From NCBI GenBank assembly GCA_017483235.1, contig JAFULE010000196.1, positions 1 through 12,219 on the forward strand: DNA of 12,219 bases, given 5' to 3'. This document shows, one piece after another, positions 6,284 to 11,638 of the stretch. Both the position numbers and the translations under genes were made by a program. Position 1 is the stretch's first letter. Every line of letters begins with the position of its first letter. The notes beneath the pieces are model-generated. The model did not search any database. It saw only the letters and a list, made by a program, of their open reading frames with translations, and was not told where the DNA came from. The stretch comes from Faecalibacterium sp. Lineage in GTDB: Bacteria > Bacillota > Clostridia > Oscillospirales > Ruminococcaceae.

Positions 6284-6892
6284 TTAGCCCTTCAAAGCCT
6301 CCAGAATGGCAGCCTTGACAGTCTCGCTGTCCTGGCAGCAGACCAGCACCACCTCGCCGCTGTCGGCAACGGTAACGGTGGCAGCCTCAGCAACCTCGAA
6401 CTGATCGGCCAGATAGAACTCGAAAGCCATCTTCTGGTTTTCGATAAAGGTTTCCAGCGCGGTCTTTACCGCTTCGGTCTGGCCCTCGGCGGGCTTTACG
6501 ATGGCAACGCCGTAGCACTGGGTCATCATCAGAGACACCGAAGCAGAAAAATCGGTGTAGATGGCGGGGTCAAAGTCCTTGTATTCGATGGAGCCGTCGG
6601 CATGCTCAACCATCTGCTTCAGGCCCAGCAGGGGCAGCACCATATCGTTGGCAAAGCTGTCCAGCTGGCCGGGCTCGGTGTACTCGGCGGCAAAACCGTC
6701 AACGGCCACAAAACCTTCGCCCTCCTTGTTGGGGCTTACGGTCATAAAGGCCTCGCTGAATTCGGCAGGGCGGGAATCGTGGATGATCTGGGCGTAATCC
6801 TTCGGGGTGGAAGAGGAAGTGGGCTTGCTGCCGCAGCCGATCAGGCCAAAGCAGAGCACCAGAGACAGAGCCAAAGCGATAAAACGTTTCAT
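6284..6892 (-). CDS. Lipoprotein, DUF4358-like (202 aa)
   Basis: A secreted lipid-anchored protein of unknown function. A type II signal peptide is clear: MKR, a hydrophobic core FIALALSLVLCFG, and lipobox LIGC with Cys20 as the modified residue. A Ser/Thr/Pro linker follows. The mature domain has a repeated strand-helix look. The closing segment VVLVCCQDSETVKAAILEAL (about residues 182-201) resembles the end of DUF4358 domains found in clostridial lipoproteins, a call by eye only. AAAGGAG (6901-6907 on the complement) sits 8 nt before ATG. It lies about 120 nt after the zinc-ribbon gene on the same strand and may share its transcript, since I find no good promoter in the gap. A strong terminator follows. 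Confidence 0.85.
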   Translation of the reverse strand: MKRFIALALSLVLCFGLIGCGSKPTSSSTPKDYAQIIHDSRPAEFSEAFMTVSPNKEGEGFVAVDGFAAEYTEPGQLDSFANDMVLPLLGLKQMVEHADGSIEYKDFDPAIYTDFSASVSLMMTQCYGVAIVKPAEGQTEAVKTALETFIENQKMAFEFYLADQFEVAEAATVTVADSGEVVLVCCQDSETVKAAILEALKG

Positions 6893-6930
6893 AAAATGAT
6901 CTCCTTTACGGTGTGGTCAATGTATTGTTT

Positions 6931-6960
6931 TAAAAGCAGTGTGCCCGGCTGATGGGCACA
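6931..6960 (-). terminator. Weak hairpin between the zinc-ribbon and lipoprotein genes
   Basis: On the minus strand TGTGCCC and GGGCACA (6940-6946 with 6954-6960) form a 7-bp stem with a 7-nt loop, then CTGCTTTTAAAAC. The U-tract is short and displaced, so it is probably a partial terminator or processing site that would allow read-through into the lipoprotein gene. Confidence 0.4.
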
Positions 6961-7012
6961 GTACTCCAAACACGAATGGAATAAAGGGAAAATTGCAGCA
7001 GCAAAAAATTTT

Positions 7013-7798
7013 TTAAAAATCTTTTGCGGTGCCGCGGGTGTGAGGTTCCGGCATAGGGGAATAGTTCTGGCTGCCCTCGTACCAGTCAAAGGGGAACGGT
7101 TCGTACCAGTCGCCGGAATCATCTTCAAAATAACCCGAATAGGGATTGTAGTGTGCGGCAAATTCGTTCAGCATTGTTCTGCCGAACTGCAGCACCGAGA
7201 TGGCAAGAATAACAGCAGCAAGCAAACCTGTCACGCCAAACACACCGGTTTTGATCAGGCTGGCCCGCGCCAGTTTGCGCCGGGCGGGGCTGGTGGTGCG
7301 GCCAAAGCTCCAGTACAGCATAAAACCAAGGCCCACCAGCGGCACGGCAAACAGCACCAATGTCCAGAAATACTGGGCTGTGGTCAGGCTGCCATCGGGC
7401 TGCTGCTCGGGCAGTGGGGCATACCGTGGGCCGGGTTTCCGGGGAGGATCGGCGGGTGCAAATTCCGGTTCGAATTCAAACTGCAATTGATCGGCAGGGA
7501 TCTGTTCCGCAGCGCCATGCTTCAGCATCCAGTGCAGCAGGCGAGACTGCGGCAGCGGTGGTTCGTCGGGCGGATCGGCTTCAAAACGAATCTGACCATT
7601 GCCCTGTGACGGTATATCATCGGAGCCGTCGGCAGGGGCTGCCGGGGGCGCGGGCTGTTCTTCGCTGCCGACCTGCGTGCTGCCCGAGGAAGCTGTCCTG
7701 ACTTGCTGCGGCTGAGCAGGCGGCAGTACCGTATTGCAGGCAGAACAAAGGGCGGCGTCGGCCGGCAAAGCGGCGCCGCAGTGGGGGCATAATTTCAT
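7013..7798 (-). CDS. Zinc-ribbon membrane protein (261 aa)
   Basis: The N-terminal zinc ribbon has Cys4, Cys7, Cys18 and Cys21 (KLCPHCGAAL, ALCSACN). A long low-complexity linker of about 110 residues follows, rich in Pro, Glu and Asp. Two likely transmembrane segments lie at about 141-165 and 183-204, joined by a basic loop GRTTSPARRKLARAS. The tail is acidic and aromatic (DDSGDWYEPFPFDWYEG). This layout is common among uncharacterised Firmicutes proteins in which the ribbon stays cytoplasmic. Start 7798 has AAGGAGG about 9 nt upstream. It begins 18 bases after the Lrp stop, so the two are very likely co-transcribed. I assign no function beyond a metal-binding membrane protein. Confidence 0.8.
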   Translation of the reverse strand: MKLCPHCGAALPADAALCSACNTVLPPAQPQQVRTASSGSTQVGSEEQPAPPAAPADGSDDIPSQGNGQIRFEADPPDEPPLPQSRLLHWMLKHGAAEQIPADQLQFEFEPEFAPADPPRKPGPRYAPLPEQQPDGSLTTAQYFWTLVLFAVPLVGLGFMLYWSFGRTTSPARRKLARASLIKTGVFGVTGLLAAVILAISVLQFGRTMLNEFAAHYNPYSGYFEDDSGDWYEPFPFDWYEGSQNYSPMPEPHTRGTAKDF

Positions 7799-7816
7799 GG
7801 CTTGTCCCTCCTTGGG

Positions 7817-8257
7817 TCACAGCGAAAGCGAATCAAGGCCGTTGCGGTCTACCGGGGTGGACAGAATGATCTGGGTGCTGGTCTGGCCCAGCTTCTGAAA
7901 GCTCATGATCAGATGCTCCAGATGGGCCATGTTGGGGCAGCTTACCTTGACCAGAAAGCTGTGGTCACCGGTAACGTGGTAGCACTGCAGCACCTCGGGG
8001 CTGCACTGTAAAAGGGCCATCAGTTCGTCCCGCACGGCAGGCTTGGCCGCCACACTGATCAGCGCATCCACCCGCGAGTCGTCCTCGGGCTGGCGCAGCA
8101 CCACCGTGTAGCCGCCGATGATGCCCTCGTGCTCCATCTTGTGGATACGGCTGGACACCGCCGGGCTGGTAAGGGCAATACGCTCGGCAATGTCTTTTAC
8201 CGGCATGCGGGCATTCTGCGAAAGCAGCTTTAAAATCTTGCGATCAAGGTCGTCCAT
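7817..8257 (-). CDS. Lrp/AsnC family transcriptional regulator (146 aa)
   Basis: A feast/famine-type regulator that usually binds amino acids and wraps DNA as an octamer. MDDLDRKILKLLSQNARMPVKDIAER opens the winged helix; the recognition helix is in TSPAVSSRIHKMEHEGII (about 30-47). The RAM ligand-binding domain runs from about 60 to 140, with CYHVTGDHSFLVKVSC (about 92-107) as the typical GxxD-containing strand-turn. Its length is typical of the family. AAAGGAG (complement of 8267-8273) is 9 nt before the ATG. Two promoters lie upstream, one covered by an inverted repeat and several AAAGTTTT-like boxes, consistent with the autoregulation common in this family. The ligand is not predictable here. 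Confidence 0.93.
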   Translation of the reverse strand: MDDLDRKILKLLSQNARMPVKDIAERIALTSPAVSSRIHKMEHEGIIGGYTVVLRQPEDDSRVDALISVAAKPAVRDELMALLQCSPEVLQCYHVTGDHSFLVKVSCPNMAHLEHLIMSFQKLGQTSTQIILSTPVDRNGLDSLSL

Positions 8258-8276
8258 AAAGGCAAACTCCTTTATT

Positions 8277-8296
8277 TATGGTGTGATTATACCATA
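8277..8296 (-). promoter_or_regulatory. Proximal lrp promoter with overlapping inverted repeat
   Basis: The minus-strand -10 TATAAT (8291 to 8286) is preceded by TGG, an extended -10; no good -35 is seen. A perfect inverted repeat TATGGT-N8-ACCATA (8277-8296) covers the -10 and the start region. This is a plausible operator, possibly for the encoded Lrp protein. Confidence 0.6.
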
Positions 8297-8314
8297 GTTT
8301 TCACAAAATAAAGT

Positions 8315-8422
8315 AAACTTTTAGATAAAATCACGAAAAGAAACTTTTGTCAAGTTTTTGCCGGAAAGCTTCTAAATTATATAAAGTTTTTTGTCGCTTG
8401 TAAAGATGATTTTGAAAGTTTT
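8315..8422. repeat. Cluster of AAAGTTTT/AAACTTTT boxes upstream of lrp
   Basis: AAACTTTT occurs at 8315 and 8341, CAAGTTTT at 8351, and AAAGTTTT at 8383 and 8415. From 8341 on, the spacings are 10, 32 and 32 bases, close to whole helical turns. The segment is far more AT-rich than its surroundings. Such phased AT-rich boxes suit bent DNA or cooperative Lrp binding; binding is inferred. Confidence 0.45.
8376..8404 (-). promoter_or_regulatory. Distal promoter reading toward lrp
   Basis: On the minus strand, TTTACA (8404-8399) and TATAAT (8381-8376) are separated by 17 bases. The predicted start near 8369 gives a leader of about 110 nt that runs through the proximal promoter and repeat boxes. 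Confidence 0.65.
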
Positions 8423-8437
8423 ACCAGAAAATCTCAT

Positions 8438-8465
8438 TTGACAATAAATTATTTTACGGTATAAT
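8438..8465 (+). promoter_or_regulatory. Strong promoter of the candidate small RNA
   Basis: Consensus TTGACA (8438-8443) and consensus TATAAT (8460-8465) with a 16-base spacer, preceded by AT-rich sequence. It is divergent from lrp. The predicted start is at about 8471-8473, exactly at the base of a hairpin. Confidence 0.85.
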
Positions 8466-8471
8466 GAGTTT

Positions 8472-8577
8472 GCGGTCAGGGCAAAGCCCCCGCCACAACA
8501 GTACAATTCACTCACTTTATATACTTTCCCACCCCTCTATACACAAAACCCCGCTGCCAGGCGGGGTTTTGTGTTTG
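8472..8577 (+). ncRNA. Candidate small RNA, about 105 nt
   Basis: A consensus promoter and a strong terminator bracket about 105 nt with no start codon served by a ribosome site. The 5' end forms a hairpin: GCGG (8472-8475) with CCGC (8490-8493) and GGGC (8479-8482) with GCCC (8486-8489), leaving TCA bulged. The middle (8494-8540) has only one G in 47 bases and includes CTTTCCCACCCCTCTA, so it should stay single-stranded. The 3' end is the terminator. A capped 5' hairpin, G-poor pyrimidine stretch and terminator are typical of antisense-acting sRNAs that use C-rich seeds. I see no 6S, SRP or tmRNA signature. The target and family are unknown. Confidence 0.65.
8541..8577 (+). terminator. Intrinsic terminator of the candidate small RNA
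   Basis: A perfect 14-bp stem: ACACAAAACCCCGC (8541-8554) with GCGGGGTTTTGTGT (8561-8574) around TGCCAG, followed by TTG. The U-rich part lies partly within the right arm. Confidence 0.85.
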
Positions 8578-8616
8578 TATGCAAAAAATGGGCTTTGTGC
8601 AAATTTACAAACAGAA

Positions 8617-8650
8617 AAACACCCGTGTCGCAGACACGGGTGTTTGCTTT
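8617..8650 (-). terminator. Intrinsic terminator of hflX (possibly bidirectional)
   Basis: AAACACCCGTGTC (8617-8629) pairs perfectly with GACACGGGTGTTT (8633-8645) around a 3-base loop. On the minus strand it is followed by TTCTGTTTG after the T-rich arm; on the plus strand by GCTTTTTC. It lies shortly after the hflX stop and could also stop read-through from the small RNA promoter. Confidence 0.85.
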
Positions 8651-8657
8651 TTCGGGG

Positions 8658-9920
8658 TTATACCAGATAGGGCTGCAGCTGATGCAGCTGCTCGGCCTTT
8701 ACCACGCCTTCCACATACAGGCCCTCGGCACGGTATTCTTCGGCGGTGATGCTGCCGTTTTCGCGCAGCAGATTGGCCAGCCCCAGCTTATCGTAGGGCA
8801 AAAGCACCTGCACGCTGCGTACCCGGTGGCTCAGCAGCTCGTCCAGCTTTTCCACCAACGCGTTCAGGCCGTAGCCGGTGTGGGCGCTGGTCAGCAGAAT
8901 GCCCGGGTCAAAGGGCACAGCGCCGGCCTTGTCGCACTTGTTGTACACCGTAATGGTGGGAATGTCATCGCACTCCAAACTGTGCAGCACCTCGGCGGTT
9001 ACCTCCAGCTGCTGTTCCCGCTCGGGATCGGCGGCATCGGCCACCCGGATGATCACATCCGAAAAGGCGGCTTCCTCCAGGGTGCTTTTAAAGGCCTCGA
9101 CCAGATGGTGGGGCAGCCGGCTGACAAAGCCAACCGTGTCCACCAGCAGAATGGCCAGACCGCTGGGCAGCACCAGCTTGCGGCTGGTGGGATCCAGCGT
9201 AGCAAACAGCATATCGGCCACCCCTACCTCGGCATCGCACAGCTTGTTCAGCAGGCTCGATTTGCCCACGTTGGTGTATCCCACCAGACTGACCACCGGC
9301 ATGCCGGTCTTTTTGCGGGCGCGGCGGTTTTCCCCCCGGCGCTTTTCCATTTCAACCAGCTTTTCGCTCAGCGCGTCGATGCGGGCATGCACATGGCGGC
9401 GGTCCAGCTCCAGCTTGGTTTCGCCGGCACCACGGCGGGCACCGCCGCCGCCGCCGCCACCGCCGCCCTGCCGGGACAGGCTTTGGCCCAGCCCCTGCAG
9501 CCGGGGCAGCCGATAACGCAGAAAGGCCAGCTCGGTTTGCAGCTTGCCCTCATTGGTTACCGCGCGGCTGCGGAAAATCTCCAAAATCAGCATGGTGCGG
9601 TCCAGCACCTCGATGCCCAGCGCCTCGCTGATGTTGCGGATCTGGCTGCCGGTCAGCTCGCCGTCAAACACAGCGCACTCGCATTCCAGATTCATGGCGG
9701 TCAGGCGGGCTTCCTCCAGCTTGCCGGCGCCCAGCACGGTGCCGGTTTCGGGGGCGTGGCGTTTTTGGGTCACCTGCCCGACCGCTTCCATGTGGTTGGC
9801 TTCGCACAGGGCGGCCAGCTCGTCCAGACTGCGCTCGCAGTCCCATTCACCCATATCCAGTGCCAGCAGCAGCACTTTGGCGGGGGGCGTTTCGGTTAAA
9901 ATATCGATCAGTTCGCTCAA
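8658..9920 (-). CDS. hflX: Ribosome-associated GTPase HflX (420 aa)
   Basis: HflX binds the 50S subunit and splits stalled or hibernating ribosomes using GTP. The N-terminal HflX domain spans about 1-200, including GTVLGAGKLEE (60-70) and the linker motif ending in GAGETKLELDRR (165-176). The G domain has G1 GYTNVGKS (214-221), G3 DTVGF (261-265), G4 NKCD (327-330) and a C-terminal domain. Residues 152-160 are nine consecutive glycines; the family usually has a shorter GGG-containing loop here. TTG 9920 is chosen: GAAAGG is 9 nt upstream and the start overlaps the upstream GNAT stop as TTGA. An earlier in-frame GTG at 9977 lies inside the GNAT gene and adds only unrelated residues. A terminator follows. 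Confidence 0.95.
   Translation of the reverse strand: MSELIDILTETPPAKVLLLALDMGEWDCERSLDELAALCEANHMEAVGQVTQKRHAPETGTVLGAGKLEEARLTAMNLECECAVFDGELTGSQIRNISEALGIEVLDRTMLILEIFRSRAVTNEGKLQTELAFLRYRLPRLQGLGQSLSRQGGGGGGGGGARRGAGETKLELDRRHVHARIDALSEKLVEMEKRRGENRRARKKTGMPVVSLVGYTNVGKSSLLNKLCDAEVGVADMLFATLDPTSRKLVLPSGLAILLVDTVGFVSRLPHHLVEAFKSTLEEAAFSDVIIRVADAADPEREQQLEVTAEVLHSLECDDIPTITVYNKCDKAGAVPFDPGILLTSAHTGYGLNALVEKLDELLSHRVRSVQVLLPYDKLGLANLLRENGSITAEEYRAEGLYVEGVVKAEQLHQLQPYLV
9441..9467 (-). repeat. GGC-rich triplet repeat encoding nine glycines in hflX
   Basis: On the minus strand nine consecutive glycine codons are present, seven GGC and two GGT. It is an in-frame microsatellite-like tract, so slippage by one repeat would change length without breaking the frame. 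Confidence 0.85.
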
Positions 9921-10534
9921 GTTCGGGTTCCTTTCTCTTTCAGGTGGGCTTCGCGGGTCAGGGCGTACACCCGGCACTCGACGGGGGTGCCGTCAAACCG
10001 ATGGTACAGGTCGTTGTGGTCGTACACAAAGCCGGCGTGCTCCATCACGCGGCCGCTGGCGGGGTTGTCCACCGCGTGGCAGCTGGCGATCCAGCCAATG
10101 TCGGTCTGTTCAAAAATATAGTCCATCACGGCCCGCAGCGCCTCGGTCATAAAGCCCTTGTTCCACCAGGCCTTACCGATGCAGTAACCCACCTCCCATT
10201 GGCTATGGGTGAAATCCAGGCCGGGAATGTTCCACAGCTCGGGGCGTACCTGTTCGTTCAAAGCATCGTCCATCAGGCTGAAGCTGCCGAACACCTCGCC
10301 GGTGGCTTTTTCCACAATGGCCCACTGATAGTAGTCGGGGTTGGGGTACAGCTCGGCCCATGCAGCCAGCAGCTGGCGGGTCATCTCCGCATCGGGGTGG
10401 GGGTCCCACCGCAGAAAGCGGGTCACTTCGGGGTCGCTGGCCCAGTTGCGAAACATGGCCGGGGCGTCGGCGGGGGTAAGGCGGCGCAGAAGCAGCCGCT
10501 GGGTTTCGATGGTCTGTGTGCCTGCATGGCGCAT
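9917..10534 (-). CDS. GNAT acetyltransferase, RimJ/RimL type (205 aa)
   Basis: An acetyl-CoA-dependent acetyltransferase of the ribosomal-protein-alanine acetyltransferase (RimJ/RimL) group. The opening is typical: TQRLLLRRLTPADAPAMFRNWASDPEVTRFL. The central beta strands hold EVGYCIGKAWWNKGFMTEALRA, the motif-A acetyl-CoA loop. ASCHAVDNPASGRVMEHAGF is motif B with the NxxSxRvmEkxGF signature. ATG 10534 is used because GAAGGTG stands about 6 nt upstream and the family starts there; the frame stays open to 10654 but crosses the promoter and terminator. Its stop overlaps the hflX start (TTGA 9917-9920), so the two are translationally coupled. The substrate is not known; small molecules or protein N-termini are both possible. 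Confidence 0.88.
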   Translation of the reverse strand: MRHAGTQTIETQRLLLRRLTPADAPAMFRNWASDPEVTRFLRWDPHPDAEMTRQLLAAWAELYPNPDYYQWAIVEKATGEVFGSFSLMDDALNEQVRPELWNIPGLDFTHSQWEVGYCIGKAWWNKGFMTEALRAVMDYIFEQTDIGWIASCHAVDNPASGRVMEHAGFVYDHNDLYHRFDGTPVECRVYALTREAHLKEKGTRT

Positions 10535-10570
10535 GGTGTTCACCTTCGTTTCTGAATTATAATGTACCCG

Positions 10571-10579
10571 ATTATAGCA
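10571..10579 (-). promoter_or_regulatory. Extended -10 promoter of the GNAT-hflX operon
   Basis: On the minus strand TGC precedes a consensus TATAAT (10576 to 10571). No good -35 is seen at 16-18 bases. A second TATAAT (10561 to 10556) lies just downstream; TTGACG (10591-10586) is not at proper spacing for either. Confidence 0.55.
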
Positions 10580-10600
10580 GAGTTTCGTCAAAAAAGAAAT

Positions 10601-10642
10601 GTAAAAATGCGCGCCCGACCCACATTTTCTGGGGCCGGGCGC
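10601..10642 (-). terminator. Intrinsic terminator of the met genes
   Basis: On the minus strand GCGCCCGGCCCC (10642-10631) pairs with GGGTCGGGCGC (10621-10611), with one G-U pair, around an A-rich loop, and is followed by GCATTTTTAC. It starts about 9 bases after the metA stop. Confidence 0.88.
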
Positions 10643-10650
10643 CGGTTTTG

Positions 10651-11583
10651 TCATTTGGTCTGCAGTTTTTCCAGTTCCTCCAGCAGATAAGGAGTATTCT
10701 GGTAAACATAGTAGTTCAGCCAGTTGGAATATAGCAGATGAGCATGGCTGCGCCAGCGGAACAGCGGCGGCTGGGTGGGATCGTTGTTGGGGTAATAATT
10801 CTTTGGCACCTCGATGGGCAAGCCCTTGTCCACATCGCGCCGGTATTCTTTGTCCAGCGTATCCTTGTCGTATTCGGGGTGGCCGGTGACAAAGATCTGG
10901 CGGCCGTCCTCAATGCTCAGCAGCAGGGGGCCGGCTTCGTCGCTTTCGGCCAGAACCCGCAGCTTGCCGCTGCGCTCGATGTCGGTGCGGCGGATGCCGG
11001 TGTGCCGGCTGTGGGGGGCAAAAAACACCTCGTCAAAGCCGCGCATCAACGGGTTGCGGGGGCGCACCACCCGATGCTCGAATACACCAAACATCTTTTT
11101 GGGCAGCGGCTCTTTGTGCACACCGTAGTGGTAATACAATGCGGCCTGTGCGCCCCAGCAGATGTGCAGGGTGGAGTAAACGTTGGTCACGCTGAAATCC
11201 ATAATGCGGCACAGCTCGGGCCAGTAGTCCACCTCTTCAAATTCCATCTGCTCCACCGGCGCACCGGTGATGATCATGCCGTCGAACCGTTCGTCCTTGA
11301 TCTGATCCAGCGTTTTATAAAATTCGCCCATGTGGCTGGCCGAAACATGGCTGGCTTCGTGGGTGGCGGTTTGCAGCCAGGTCACCTGCACCTGCAAAGG
11401 GCTGTTGGCCAGCAGGCGGGCGATCTGGGTCTCGGTAACGATCTTGGTAGGCATCAGGTTCAAAATCAGAATGCGCAGCGGCCGGATGTGCTGGCTGGCG
11501 GCGCGCTCCTGATTCATGATGAAGATGTTTTCGCCGGTAAGCGCGTCGTAGGCGGGCAGGGTGCGGGGAATGATGAGGGGCAT
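10651..11583 (-). CDS. metA: Homoserine O-acetyltransferase, MetA type (310 aa)
   Basis: Acylates homoserine, the first committed step to methionine, in the cytoplasm. The glutamine-amidotransferase-like fold is clear. The nucleophile Cys142 lies in HICWGAQAA, and His235 and Glu237 are in FVTGHPEYD. Residue 111 is Glu (ITGAPVEQMEF); published work on this family shows that Glu here favours acetyl-CoA whereas Gly, as in E. coli, favours succinyl-CoA. The product is therefore probably O-acetylhomoserine despite the common name homoserine O-succinyltransferase. The upstream gene is the matching O-acetylhomoserine sulfhydrylase. Start 11583 gives the normal family length; AGAAGGA lies upstream at a slightly long distance. 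The 55-bp gap and shared strand point to an operon. Confidence 0.95.
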   Translation of the reverse strand: MPLIIPRTLPAYDALTGENIFIMNQERAASQHIRPLRILILNLMPTKIVTETQIARLLANSPLQVQVTWLQTATHEASHVSASHMGEFYKTLDQIKDERFDGMIITGAPVEQMEFEEVDYWPELCRIMDFSVTNVYSTLHICWGAQAALYYHYGVHKEPLPKKMFGVFEHRVVRPRNPLMRGFDEVFFAPHSRHTGIRRTDIERSGKLRVLAESDEAGPLLLSIEDGRQIFVTGHPEYDKDTLDKEYRRDVDKGLPIEVPKNYYPNNDPTQPPLFRWRSHAHLLYSNWLNYYVYQNTPYLLEELEKLQTK

Positions 11584-11638
11584 GGCGGGTACCGTCCTTC
11601 TGTCAGTTTTTGGCGGGGGCGGAAACAGGCTTGGTCGC

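Noticed and set aside
6901..6960. Possible separate promoter for the lipoprotein gene
   Set aside because: TACATT and TACTGT are the best -10 candidates, but neither has an acceptable -35 or extended -10.
8358..8385. Possible plus-strand promoter TTGCCG with TATAAA in the lrp upstream region
   Set aside because: The match is weak, and the same bases are better explained by the minus-strand TTTACA-N17-TATAAT promoter.
8464..8670. A 68-codon plus-strand ORF starting in the candidate small RNA
   Set aside because: Its ATG overlaps the -10 box, so it precedes the transcription start, and the frame runs through two terminators.
8571..9899. A 442-codon open frame on the plus strand opposite hflX
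   Set aside because: It is a shadow of hflX. The protein is low in complexity and rich in Gln, Ala, His and Gly, it has no ribosome site, and it begins inside a terminator.
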